16,952 nt of DNA from UBA2093 sp044340485 (GCA_044340485.1 JBIITN010000033.1:1-16952); one strand, 5' to 3'; counted from the first letter of the stretch, positions 7,640-16,098 are shown. Notes: a model not told the origin generated them from the letters alone. Translations and numbers: made by a program.

Positions 7640-9550
7640 TTACTGAACGCGACGACGACGAGTTGTGGCCACGAGGAAGGCTCCAGCGAGCAGCAGTGTC
7701 ATAGCCCAGTAGATGTTGCGACCAGACTCTGTTCCAGCAGCGGGAATCTGTGCATAACGCGCATCGACTGGAACATTTGTGCGCACCGTTTTCGTAATGG
7801 AGAAGTCATTGAGTTGTGCTTGCGACAGAGTGCAGTTGATCGTTCGGTCTACACCGAGTACTTGATACGTGCCGGTTGGTAAGTTCTCGACTGAGTAGTT
7901 GCCGTTTTTGTCTGTACGGGTCACGATGGTGACATCGTCATCAGTTCTCATTTTTTGGTCGACGCCGTACCAATAGATTTCGAGGTCTTGTCGGCGCAGA
8001 ACGAGATCTTTGCCTTCGTTGAATTCACCATTTTTGCGTACATCGATGAATGCAAAACCTTTGAGAGTGCATCGCCCTGTTACACCAAACGCCACTTTGG
8101 TCATGGTGTCGCCTTGTGGGGTAGAAGTGCCCACTAATGCCGTCGTATCTTCTGATTCAGTTGTACGACGCATGCCATGTTTGATTGGTTCGAAGTTGGC
8201 TTCGATCCTGTAGTTGCCAGCAGGCACTTTGCCGAATGTGCATGATCCTGTGTTTGCAGTGGCACATGAATACTCTGCAAGGGCCTGAGTTGATTTCATT
8301 GTCTCTGACAACGCAAGTGTGCGCACGAGACCAGTGGCACCGTCGTAGATGCCACGGATAGATGAGGCCGACACTTTGGCTGGGGTTCCTGGTCGTACAC
8401 GTGCTTTGGCACGTGCATACAACTTGGTGGACATCGTGATGCCGGTGATGCCGGGTTCACCTTCATCGCGCGCACTGTTGGAGTTGATGTCGAGGAAGAT
8501 TTCTGGAAGCGGTCGTAGCAAGTTGTCGACAATCGTGACGGTTACTTTGCCATTCTGAGTATTGCTGCCATCGGTCATCGTGTAGTTGAACTCCACGGTG
8601 CCGGTAAATGTCAACTCGGGGGTGAACTCCACCATGTTGTCCACCACGCGATTGCTACCAGCGGAGGGATCCTCGACAGAGACGAGTGACAGGTTGTCTC
8701 CAATGTCGTTCGCAAGAACTTCTATCTCTACGACTGAACCCATGGGTGCTTCAACGTCGTCGTTTGCAGCCTCTAATGGGTTTGTATTGTTTGTGAGATT
8801 TGGGTTGATCGCGACAGTGGCAGTTGCGGTGGTGATCGGGTTCGTCACTGAAGCCGGTGCGGTGCCAGTAACTGTTGCAACGTTGGTGACTGTTTGTCCG
8901 AGAACGTCGATAGTGGTGATGGAGTAGACAACTTCACATTCGACAGCATTGTTCGAGCCAGGGAGCAGTTGAGCGATGACATTGTCGGTACCTGTCCCTG
9001 TTGGGCACTCAATGTCTGCATCGTTGCTGATCTTGTCGTCCACCACGGTGACGTTTGTGAGTGTCACGTTTCCAGTGTTGGTCACCGTGTAGGTGTATGT
9101 GATGGTGTCACCCACTTCGGTGGTTCCACTTGGTGCGATCACGGTGTTATCAAGAACACCTGATTTGGTGAGCGCAAGACCAGCGACACGTGTGAAGGTG
9201 ACAACTTCGGTGTCAGACCCTGTGACAGCGCCCGATGATGCGGTGGCGGTGTTTGAAACGGTTCCTGCGTCAACGTCGTCTTGAGTGACGGAGTATGTAC
9301 CGACACAGTTTGCTGTAGCACCAATTGCTATCGAAGAAATTGTGTCTTGGTTGCCCGCGACACCAGAGTTACAGTCCAAGTCTCCTGTAAGGAGTGGGTC
9401 ACTCACTTCGATGTCGGACAAGGCAACTTGTCCTGTGTTTTCGACTGCGATGGTATAGGTGATGGTGTCGCCTGCGTCCATGCGGTTACTTGGTGAAACC
9501 ACCGTCATGTCCATTTGCGAAGTTTTGGTGACCTCGAAGGATGCGGCCAC
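7640..9550 (-). CDS. DUF11/SdrD_B-repeat cell-surface protein, apparently 5'-truncated
   Basis: At least 636 aa. Two DUF11 repeats (about 5-120 and 125-250, each with GDTITYT...NTG) are followed by an Ig/cadherin-like domain (about 262-343), then two SdrD_B-like units (DINSNSARDEGEPG near 354-367; FIDVRKNGEFNEG near 501-513, with NGNYSVENLPTGTY at 549-562). The C-terminus IPAAG (602-606), a hydrophobic span (about 613-629) and RRRR looks like a variant sortase signal or membrane anchor. Such proteins are wall adhesins or surface fibres. No signal peptide precedes the repeats and the first possible start is GTG 9550. In-frame codons upstream of it still match the end of a DUF11 repeat, so the gene seems to have lost its 5' part next to the LLM stop. 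It is probably not exported as it stands and may be a decaying remnant. Confidence 0.75.
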   Translation of the reverse strand: MAASFEVTKTSQMDMTVVSPSNRMDAGDTITYTIAVENTGQVALSDIEVSDPLLTGDLDCNSGVAGNQDTISSIAIGATANCVGTYSVTQDDVDAGTVSNTATASSGAVTGSDTEVVTFTRVAGLALTKSGVLDNTVIAPSGTTEVGDTITYTYTVTNTGNVTLTNVTVVDDKISNDADIECPTGTGTDNVIAQLLPGSNNAVECEVVYSITTIDVLGQTVTNVATVTGTAPASVTNPITTATATVAINPNLTNNTNPLEAANDDVEAPMGSVVEIEVLANDIGDNLSLVSVEDPSAGSNRVVDNMVEFTPELTFTGTVEFNYTMTDGSNTQNGKVTVTIVDNLLRPLPEIFLDINSNSARDEGEPGITGITMSTKLYARAKARVRPGTPAKVSASSIRGIYDGATGLVRTLALSETMKSTQALAEYSCATANTGSCTFGKVPAGNYRIEANFEPIKHGMRRTTESEDTTALVGTSTPQGDTMTKVAFGVTGRCTLKGFAFIDVRKNGEFNEGKDLVLRRQDLEIYWYGVDQKMRTDDDVTIVTRTDKNGNYSVENLPTGTYQVLGVDRTINCTLSQAQLNDFSITKTVRTNVPVDARYAQIPAAGTESGRNIYWAMTLLLAGAFLVATTRRRRVQ

Positions 9551-9597
9551 AAGGTAGGTGACCGCATCATCGGTCTTGAGTGACTCACATTGAGTGT

Positions 9598-10545
9598 TTA
9601 CTTTCCTCGTAATGCAGCAACGACTGGTGAAAACGACTCGATGTCTTGTGCTCCCACGATCACATAACTAAAACCCCAACGCTCCCGTCGCGCGAGTAAA
9701 TCTTCGATAATTCTCTGTGGTGAACCGATTAATGCAAACGGTGTGTTCTCAATCATCTCTTCGGGAACGCGAATAAGTGACGCCATGCCCGATACCGCCT
9801 GTGCACGATCGTCTGTGACATTGACAAAAAACGCACGCACGTTCATCTCGATGTCATTCAATCGATGGGCGCCCGCTTCAGCAACAATTACTACTTTTTC
9901 ATCGACGGCTTCCGCTGTCATCGATGCAATAGCTTCAGGGCCGACAACACCTGCGGTCAATGTGCCGTTAATGCCAACAATGTCCACTTCGCGTGCTGCG
10001 TATGTCAACACGCGTTTGCCGCCACCACCCACCAAAATGGGCGGACATGGTTGTTGCACTGGCTTTGGAAGCCCATTCAGATTGGCGATGGTGTAGTGCT
10101 TGCCGCTGTATGAAAAAACATCAGCACCCATGTGCCCGCGGATGACGTCGACGCCTTCGATGAACCGATCGATGCGCACGCCGGGAGAGTCGTATTGCAT
10201 ACCCGCGGTGTCGTAATCGCTTCGCATCCAGCCTGCGCCAATACCTATTTCCAAACGACCGTCAGATAACACGTCCATGGTGGCGAGTTCTTTTGCCAGT
10301 ACTAATGGGTGCTTGTAGTCGTTGTCCCACACGAGAGCACCAATTCGAAGCGATGTGGTCGCATCGGCCGCCGTCATCAACGCCGGCACTGGAGCGAGTT
10401 GATCATCGAAATGGTCGGGCATGGTGAGTACGTCATACCCATGTGTTTCTGCTTTTTTGGCCATTTCGACCCACTCATGACGACTCGCAGCTTTGGACGC
10501 TTGAACGCCAAATCGAAACGGTTTTTGCGGAAATGGTGAAGCCAT
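9598..10545 (-). CDS. LLM-class F420-dependent oxidoreductase
   Basis: A 315-aa luciferase-like monooxygenase-fold protein with a TIM-barrel pattern: FRFGVQ near the N-terminus, YDVLTMPDHF, the RIGALVWDNDYKHP strand, the LSDGRLEIGIGAGW signature and PPILVGGGGKRVL. It resembles the actinobacterial group of F420-dependent enzymes (MSMEG_2516-like). Such proteins use reduced deazaflavin F420 to reduce varied small molecules; the substrate is unknown. The ATG at 10545 is chosen because ASPFPQKPFRFGVQ is the natural N-terminus and a TACCGT box ends 6 nt upstream. The longer form from 10587 would add a Cys/His-rich peptide unlike the family. Its TAA stop (9598-9600) abuts the truncated surface-protein gene on the same strand. 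Confidence 0.88.
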   Translation of the reverse strand: MASPFPQKPFRFGVQASKAASRHEWVEMAKKAETHGYDVLTMPDHFDDQLAPVPALMTAADATTSLRIGALVWDNDYKHPLVLAKELATMDVLSDGRLEIGIGAGWMRSDYDTAGMQYDSPGVRIDRFIEGVDVIRGHMGADVFSYSGKHYTIANLNGLPKPVQQPCPPILVGGGGKRVLTYAAREVDIVGINGTLTAGVVGPEAIASMTAEAVDEKVVIVAEAGAHRLNDIEMNVRAFFVNVTDDRAQAVSGMASLIRVPEEMIENTPFALIGSPQRIIEDLLARRERWGFSYVIVGAQDIESFSPVVAALRGK

Positions 10546-10551
10546 GTAGCA

Positions 10552-10557
10552 ACGGTA
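10552..10557 (-). promoter_or_regulatory. -10 box (TACCGT) for the LLM oxidoreductase, leaderless start
   Basis: On the minus strand TACCGT (TANNNT) is followed by TGCTAC and then ATG at 10545, so the mRNA probably begins at the start codon. The divergent PBP gene has its own TACCGT at 10605-10610, 9 nt before its GTG. Confidence 0.4.
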
Positions 10558-10619
10558 GCAATGGTGACAACAAAGGGTGACTGTCAAGCCAGAGACGAGA
10601 GAACTACCGTGGAAGCGCT

Positions 10620-12917
10620 GTGAATAAGTACGCCAAATGGCTCTTTCGATGTGCGGTGGTGGTCACTGCGGGGGCAATGTTGATCACAGGCGTGGTCGTT
10701 GGTGCGGCACCTCACCTGTGGCGAGCAGTGAACGCGCACGAACAAACACCGATAGAACTGCCGTTATTTTCAGGACTTGCTCAACGGTCGCAGATTTATG
10801 ATGTAGCAAACCGTCAACTTGGTGTTTTTGAGCTTGAAAACAGCCAACCCGTTCTGTATGAAAACGTGCCACGGCCAGTCATCGATGCGTTTCTTGCCGT
10901 GGAAGACGCCGGCTTTTTTCAACACAAAGGCGTGAACCTGCGAGCACTTGGGCGCGCATCTCTTGCCAACTTCTCTGCAGATTCTGGTCGTCAAGGTGCA
11001 TCCACGATCACCCAACAGGTTGTGAAAAACGAGTATCTCTCTGGTTTGCCGCGCGATGGTCGCTACAAGATTTTGCAAACGCGTTATGCAACCATGCTGG
11101 AAAAGCAGGCACCGAAGGAAAAGATTCTCGAGCGCTATCTCAACACTGTGTACTTCGGCAACAACGCATACGGATTACAAGCAGCAGCAGAGGTGTATTT
11201 CGGCACTCCAGTCGCAGAATTGTCGATGGTCCAAGGCGCATTTTTGGCGGGACTTGTGCGCGCACCGTCAACGTATGACCCCATTCGGCGTCCCGAACAA
11301 TCGCGACGTCGTTTCAAACAAGCGCTCGACCGTTTAGTTGACACGCAATTGATGACAACCGACGAAGCCGTGGCTACCTATGACACATGGCAGTTGCCAG
11401 AGCGTCTCACAAGTGTTCCGCAACAATCCACCACACGTACGTACTTCACCGAGATGGTGCGTGATTACTTGTTGAATCGAAGCGCGATTCTTGGTGCGAC
11501 GTATCAGGAGCGATATAACGCTCTGTTCCGTGGGGGATTGAAGGTATACACAACACTTGATTCACGCGCGCAACAGTTGGCTGAACAAGCCGTGAAAGAA
11601 CAGCTTCCCGCAAACCGCACGGGCATTGCTGCTTCGCTGGCCGCTCTTGATACAGGAACTGGGGCTGTCCGCGCTGTGGTGGGTGGTCCCGGATTCGTGC
11701 CAGGTCGTGACGAAGTGAACTTGGCATTACGTCGTCGTCAAACGGGGTCTGCGGGCAAAATCTTCATTCTCACCGCTGCGCTTGAAGCCGGTGTTGAAGC
11801 AAAGGACCTTATTGATGGAACGTTGCCGTGTACGTTGCCCAATCCTGGTCAACCTGAAGAGCCATTTGAAATTAAACAAGGCGTGAGCAAGCCATTAACA
11901 ACTATTGAAGAACACACATGGTTATCAATCAACTGTGCGTATGCGCGTCTGTCACAAATTGTGGGTCTGCAACGTGTGGTGAACACCGTGTATCGCCTTG
12001 GTTCATCGCCATATCTCACGCGTGATTATCCGGTGTATCCATACCCAAGCTTTGCAACAGGGGCAAACGAACTCAGCGCATTCGACATGGCATCTGCCGC
12101 GCAGACAATTGCAAATGGCGGTGTGCACCACGAGCCGTATTTCATCGAACGCATCGAAGGGCCAAACGGCACCATTTATACCCACGTTCAACAAGACGGC
12201 GAGCAAGTGATTTCAGCTGATGTTGCCAATAAACAAGTCGACATTTTGAAAGGCGTTCTCACTCGTGGCACGGCACGTCGAAGTGCATTGAATGACGAAC
12301 GTCCTGCAGCAGGCAAGACGGGTACACAGGACGAGAACACCAATGCGTGGTTTGTGGGCTTCACAAAACAGTTATCGGCCGCAGTGTGGGTGGGTGACCC
12401 GAAGGGATACACCCCAATGAACGGCATCCCCGAGTTTGTTGATGCTGGGGTACCGCGTGTGCAAGGTTCTACGTTCCCTGCGCGTATTTGGAAAGCGTTT
12501 ATGGATCCTGCTCACAATCGTTTGCCGGTTCTCGATTGGGAACCACCGTTGCCGTCTGGTCGTAATCCAGTGCGTTTGTATCTCGCTGGTGTTGAATGCA
12601 TCGCTGAATTGGTGTCAGGACGATTGCCCAAAAACCAAACTGGCACGGTGTCGACGGTGATTCCCACTATCCCCACTATTCCCACAACAACTGTCGCGCC
12701 GCTTGTAACCATAGATCCAAACGTCACGACGCCAGCACAGCCACCTGGGAATAGCCCTGTCGTTTCTGTTGTAGATCCGGGCACCACAATTCCTGCTGAT
12801 GTCACGGACCCCACGGTGTTGGTGCAGGGAGTCGATCCTCAGCGTTATCTGGTCTATGACTGCGCAAAAGGTGTACCGCGCACCATCACAACGGTGACAG
12901 CACCTGCGCAGCCCTAG
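10620..12917 (+). CDS. class A penicillin-binding protein (bifunctional transglycosylase/transpeptidase)
   Basis: A 765-aa peptidoglycan synthase with one N-terminal membrane anchor (about 8-30). GT51 domain: VEDAGFFQHKGV (94-105, catalytic Glu95), GASTITQQVVKN (126-137) and KEKILERYLNTVYFGNNAYG (166-185). Transpeptidase domain: SAGK (377-380, Ser377 nucleophile), SIN (436-438), KTGT (566-569), then NAWFVGFT. It polymerises lipid II and cross-links peptides outside the membrane. The C-terminus (about 672-765) is a Thr/Pro/Val-rich tail without a recognised domain, ending with a small Cys-containing segment. Start GTG 10620 has GGAAG 4 nt upstream. SAGK is a less usual form of SxxK. The TAG stop lies in the first of three 27-bp repeats, and the next gene follows in the same frame. 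Confidence 0.95.
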   Translation: MNKYAKWLFRCAVVVTAGAMLITGVVVGAAPHLWRAVNAHEQTPIELPLFSGLAQRSQIYDVANRQLGVFELENSQPVLYENVPRPVIDAFLAVEDAGFFQHKGVNLRALGRASLANFSADSGRQGASTITQQVVKNEYLSGLPRDGRYKILQTRYATMLEKQAPKEKILERYLNTVYFGNNAYGLQAAAEVYFGTPVAELSMVQGAFLAGLVRAPSTYDPIRRPEQSRRRFKQALDRLVDTQLMTTDEAVATYDTWQLPERLTSVPQQSTTRTYFTEMVRDYLLNRSAILGATYQERYNALFRGGLKVYTTLDSRAQQLAEQAVKEQLPANRTGIAASLAALDTGTGAVRAVVGGPGFVPGRDEVNLALRRRQTGSAGKIFILTAALEAGVEAKDLIDGTLPCTLPNPGQPEEPFEIKQGVSKPLTTIEEHTWLSINCAYARLSQIVGLQRVVNTVYRLGSSPYLTRDYPVYPYPSFATGANELSAFDMASAAQTIANGGVHHEPYFIERIEGPNGTIYTHVQQDGEQVISADVANKQVDILKGVLTRGTARRSALNDERPAAGKTGTQDENTNAWFVGFTKQLSAAVWVGDPKGYTPMNGIPEFVDAGVPRVQGSTFPARIWKAFMDPAHNRLPVLDWEPPLPSGRNPVRLYLAGVECIAELVSGRLPKNQTGTVSTVIPTIPTIPTTTVAPLVTIDPNVTTPAQPPGNSPVVSVVDPGTTIPADVTDPTVLVQGVDPQRYLVYDCAKGVPRTITTVTAPAQP

Positions 12918-12982
12918 GCTGACGATGTTCTTGCGCAGCCCTAGGCTGACGATGTTCTTGCGCAGCCCTAGGCTGACGATGT
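12905..12982. repeat. 27-bp tandem repeat, nearly three copies, spanning the PBP stop codon
   Basis: Copies begin at 12905, 12932 and 12959. The first two are identical and the third matches for 24 nt before diverging at the next gene's start. Each contains CAGCC-CTA-GGCTG, a 5-bp stem with a 3-nt loop. The period of 27 preserves the PBP frame, so each copy repeats Ala-Gln-Pro-TAG. A TTTTT follows the third hairpin after a gap, but it is inside the next coding region, so a terminator role is weak. Confidence 0.95.
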
Positions 12983-13478
12983 GTTTTTCTGGTTCATCGC
13001 CACTGCATGTTTGTCTGTGTGGTTTGTGTTTCGCGATGATCGGTTTGATTATCGCTTCTTGATACTTGGCGTGTTCCTGCCCGACATTGTCGATGTCTTC
13101 ACTGGTGGTTCATGGATCATGCACACGCTGATTGCAAGTGTCACGGCAATGCTCATCATTATGTTGGCCACAAAAAACAAACGACCATTACGTCGGCGAT
13201 TGCTTGCTATCCCTATTGGTATGTTCTTGCATTTGGTATTTGACGGAGCCTTTGCATCAACAGAAGTATTTTGGTGGCCATTCACGGGCGGATCTCTTAA
13301 CGAAGAACTACCGGTGACGCAGCGGTGGGGGTTGAACGCATTGCTTGAAATTGTTGGCCTGGTTGGAATCGTGTGGATGTGGCGGCGTTTCAACTTGTCT
13401 GATACACGTGTTCGTCGGGAATTTCTGCGTACCGGACAATTGCGAGAGGGAACAATCATGGGAGCGGGCGAGTGTTAA
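12981..13478 (+). CDS. multi-pass membrane protein, DUF457/YdjM-like putative metal-dependent hydrolase
   Basis: A 165-aa integral membrane protein with about four hydrophobic segments (1-17, 26-42, 48-63, 73-88, plus 118-132). Conserved polar residues lie in or next to the membrane: FLPDIVD (32-38), IMHTL (46-50) and FLHLVFDGAF (82-91). The H...HxxxD arrangement recalls the DUF457 membrane-bound putative hydrolases; activity is unproven. It ends with a cytoplasmic basic tail. The start is probably GTG 12981 just after the third 27-bp repeat; no good ribosome binding site is visible. It overlaps the following phosphatase gene by 7 nt, so the two are translationally coupled, and both probably share the PBP transcript. 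Confidence 0.7.
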   Translation: MFFWFIATACLSVWFVFRDDRFDYRFLILGVFLPDIVDVFTGGSWIMHTLIASVTAMLIIMLATKNKRPLRRRLLAIPIGMFLHLVFDGAFASTEVFWWPFTGGSLNEELPVTQRWGLNALLEIVGLVGIVWMWRRFNLSDTRVRREFLRTGQLREGTIMGAGEC

Positions 13479-14056
13479 TCCTCGTGCGCCATGGCCGCAC
13501 GCACGCAAATGCTCAATCGCTATTGCAAGGGCACATGGATCCACCTCTTGATGAAGTGGGCGTCGAACAGGCGCATCGCACTGCACGGGTGTTGCGTGAT
13601 TTATATCCAGAAGCGAAAGTAATTTCCAGTCCTCTGCAGCGCGCACGAGCAACGGCTTCAGCTGTCACTGATGATGTTGTGATCGATGAGCGATTCATCG
13701 AATTGAACTACGGCGACTATGACGGTGTGCCGATGACCGACATACCTGCAGATGTGTGGGGGAAGTGGCGTACTGATCATTATTTCCGACCGCCTAATGG
13801 CGAGACATTGGCAGAGTTAGATCTTCGTGTCCACGATGCACTTGCCGAGTGGTCAGAGCGTGCACACGACGAACACATCATCATTGTGAGCCATGTTTCA
13901 CCCATCAAAAGCGCGGTCGTGTGGGCTCTAGATGGCGACATATCAATGACTTGGCGTTGCATGCTTGACCGCGCGTCAATCACTCGCATCGCGGTGAGTA
14001 ATCGTGGTCCATCGTTGATTGGTTTTAACGACACTGCGCATCTTGACGTGAAATAA
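13472..14056 (+). CDS. histidine phosphatase superfamily protein (phosphoglycerate mutase-like)
   Basis: A 194-aa cytosolic enzyme of the branch-1 histidine phosphatases. The motif LVRHGRT (4-10) gives the phosphorylated His7 with Arg6; SSPLQRARATA (52-62) gives Arg57; IELNYGDYDG (76-85) gives the acid Glu77; VSHVSP (139-144) gives the second His141. The short length and GDYDG context favour a broad phosphatase (PhoE/CobC-like) over a true glycolytic mutase. Alpha-ribazole phosphatase cannot be excluded, but no cobalamin gene is nearby. The GTG start overlaps the end of the membrane-protein gene. The gene converges on rnpB, 15 bp away, with no obvious terminator between. Confidence 0.88.
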   Translation: MLILVRHGRTHANAQSLLQGHMDPPLDEVGVEQAHRTARVLRDLYPEAKVISSPLQRARATASAVTDDVVIDERFIELNYGDYDGVPMTDIPADVWGKWRTDHYFRPPNGETLAELDLRVHDALAEWSERAHDEHIIIVSHVSPIKSAVVWALDGDISMTWRCMLDRASITRIAVSNRGPSLIGFNDTAHLDVK

Positions 14057-14071
14057 CTATCGCTAGTACGA

Positions 14072-14440
<369 letters not shown>

Positions 14441-14478
14441 TAGAACCGAAGTGTATGGGGTTTTATTCGCAAGCCGAT

Positions 14479-15270
14479 TTATTCGTAGGCAAGGCTGTTC
14501 AGGCTGGGCGTGTCCATGATGATGGTGGTCTTTTGACCAGCTTCATTGGCTGGACCAACTGCCACGGTGACGCTCGCGAGTGAGCTGAATGCTCCTGGAA
14601 CTGACGCAGGCTGTGCGTTACCGTTTTCGTCGAGACTTGGTGCCACGTTGGTGAGGCCCGGCTTCAGTAAGTGCACGATCGCCGCGGCGTGTTGTGCCTC
14701 GTCTGCACCAATGCGAATTGCTTCTGCGCGTAACGGCGCACTATTGAGAAGCGATACGTAGTGGTGATATGTCGACGTTGCCAAGTTTTCTAATGCGTGT
14801 GCAAACAACAACGTGTCAGTTTGTGGGTCTTCGCTTTCAGCAATAAGCGCAAGTGCCGGATTGACGTACACCGAATCAATGCGCTCATTCGACTGGTTGT
14901 ACGGGGTGCCACCGGCAGCTGAGATGAGGCCGGCGAGAGCCTGCGCGTGTGCTTGGTGTTCGGCGACGAACAACCCAACCGCTTCAATTGCTGAGTTGTT
15001 GCCTGACAAGTAGCCAGCATCGCCAGCTGCTTTGTATGTATTGATCGCGCTGTATTCAAGTGACATTGCGGTGCGAAGAAGCACAGTGTCGGTGACAGCT
15101 TTGTCTTCAAGAGTGGCGCGTTCTGGCACGGTTCCTACTCGCGCAAGTCCGGTGCCGTCAGATTCGCTACACGCTGCAAGAAGCGCACCCGCACCGACTG
15201 CAAGACCAGTGGTGCGAAGAAGCGTGCGACGATCGACGCGTGACAATGATGAGCGTTGTGATTCAGTCAT
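14479..15270 (-). CDS. Tat-exported ferritin-like lipoprotein
   Basis: A 263-aa protein. The N-terminus carries a twin-arginine motif DRRTLLR (13-19), a hydrophobic core and the lipobox LAAC (31-34), so it is probably folded with cofactor, exported by Tat and anchored as a lipoprotein at Cys34. The body is a four-helix ferritin-like domain: SLEYSAINTY (70-79, Glu72), EHQAH (104-108), ALENLATSTYHHY (159-171, Glu161) and DEAQHAA (190-196, Glu191/His194). These are the spaced Glu/ExxH residues expected of a di-iron site. The function of these exported ferritin-like proteins is not settled; iron or redox handling at the envelope is a reasonable inference. It lies 14 nt downstream of a second ferritin-like gene and just upstream of rnpB. 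Confidence 0.85.
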   Translation of the reverse strand: MTESQRSSLSRVDRRTLLRTTGLAVGAGALLAACSESDGTGLARVGTVPERATLEDKAVTDTVLLRTAMSLEYSAINTYKAAGDAGYLSGNNSAIEAVGLFVAEHQAHAQALAGLISAAGGTPYNQSNERIDSVYVNPALALIAESEDPQTDTLLFAHALENLATSTYHHYVSLLNSAPLRAEAIRIGADEAQHAAAIVHLLKPGLTNVAPSLDENGNAQPASVPGAFSSLASVTVAVGPANEAGQKTTIIMDTPSLNSLAYE

Positions 15271-15284
15271 GGCGTTCCTCGTGC

Positions 15285-15863
15285 TTAGTTGGTGAGCGCA
15301 GCGTTAAGCGGCTGGCCGGATGCGATGGACAAAACGGTGATGTGACGCGCCTCGACCGGCACGATGGATGCGACAAGTGATGCTGCGCTAATTCCCACAA
15401 TCTGAGCAAGTGCCGCCGTGTGCGCGTTTGCAGTTTCACGTTCTGCGGCAATCAACTGACTTGCGATGTCGTTGAAAGAGCCGGTGGGCGTGACCGCAGC
15501 AGATGAATTGTCGGGGCCAGCTGCTGGACCGAGGAATCCCTTCAATGCGTCGACGTATGCGATGTGGTTGCCGTGGAAGTACAGCAACACGTTCTTTTCT
15601 TCTTCTGACATCGTGTTTGATACAGCGACTTTGTATGCGCGAACCATCGCACGCTCACGAGCAAGGAGTGTGTTCAAGACTGGATTGTCTGCGTCATCGC
15701 GGTTAGGCGGAGCAGTGGTTGTTGGGCTTGAATCGGTTGCGGCAGATGCTTTCCCTGCAAGGAAAGGAACTGCTGCGACCGAGGCTCCAGCAATCAGGCT
15801 TGCAAGCAACGCACGACGAGACGACGTGGCGTTCGTGGCGAGTTCTTCGGGCTGGTTGTCCAC
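15285..15863 (-). CDS. Tat-exported ferritin-like protein (paralogous partner)
   Basis: A 192-aa protein with a twin-arginine signal SSRRALLASL (14-23), a hydrophobic stretch to about 37 and a probable signal peptidase site near ASA-AT (39-43). The mature part has ferritin-like helices with RERAMVRAY (69-77, Glu70), FHGNHIAYVDAL (96-107), AAERETANAH (139-148) and VEARH (170-174, ExxH). It is shorter than its neighbour and lacks a lipobox, so it may be soluble in the cell wall zone or held by its lipoprotein partner. GTG 15863 is supported by AAAGGA upstream. Two distinct ferritin-like Tat substrates in tandem suggest a complex or shared role. A dicluster Fe-S protein gene is divergent about 250 bp away. 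Confidence 0.83.
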   Translation of the reverse strand: MDNQPEELATNATSSRRALLASLIAGASVAAVPFLAGKASAATDSSPTTTAPPNRDDADNPVLNTLLARERAMVRAYKVAVSNTMSEEEKNVLLYFHGNHIAYVDALKGFLGPAAGPDNSSAAVTPTGSFNDIASQLIAAERETANAHTAALAQIVGISAASLVASIVPVEARHITVLSIASGQPLNAALTN

Positions 15864-15869
15864 GCGAGG

Positions 15870-16088
15870 TCATCCTTTGCGATCGTTCGTATGTTTGGCA
15901 CAGCGTGCATCTCGCCACTTCGTCGCAAGCGCTTCACTGTGTTTGGCTATAACAGCCTCCATAACACTAGAAGTCCAGCGGTGAAGCCGACGGTATCCAC
16001 GAGCGAATTCGCACGCACCAGCGAACATTTTTGTCGCCAAGATGGCGTCTTTGCCAACTTTCTGTGCTTTTGTGGCCGTAGTCACCAC
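15870..16088 (-). CDS. small basic hypothetical protein (uncertain)
   Basis: A 72-codon open frame on the same strand as the ferritin-like pair. It ends 6 nt before the GTG of the upstream ferritin-like gene, and its last codons supply that gene's AAAGGA ribosome binding site. The product would be basic and soluble with three Trp/Cys-containing patches (RLHRW, TKWRDARC). No family is recognised and no Shine-Dalgarno precedes its GTG. It fills most of the 15864-16111 interval, which otherwise holds only promoter sequence. It may be a real leader gene or chance; the opposite-strand frame there looks non-coding. Confidence 0.3.
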   Translation of the reverse strand: MVTTATKAQKVGKDAILATKMFAGACEFARGYRRLHRWTSSVMEAVIAKHSEALATKWRDARCAKHTNDRKG

Positions 16089-16098
16089 GAGTAGCGGG

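Noticed and set aside
8586..9496. Several plus-strand frames of 60-110 codons opposite the DUF11 gene
   Set aside because: Val/Thr-rich products mirror the repetitive antisense coding sequence; no starts, motifs or promoters support them.
10546..10587. Cys/His-rich 14-residue extension (MTVTLCCHHCYRCY) of the LLM protein, resembling a metal site
   Set aside because: The TACCGT box and family N-terminus place the start at 10545; the extension is upstream of the likely transcription start.
12905..12982. CRISPR array or phage attachment site
   Set aside because: The 27-bp units are directly adjacent with no unique spacers, and no cas gene, integrase or tRNA is nearby.
15466..15984. A 172-codon plus-strand frame opposite the ferritin-like gene
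   Set aside because: It is antisense to a clear Tat-signal ferritin-like protein; its product is low-complexity and shows no family features.
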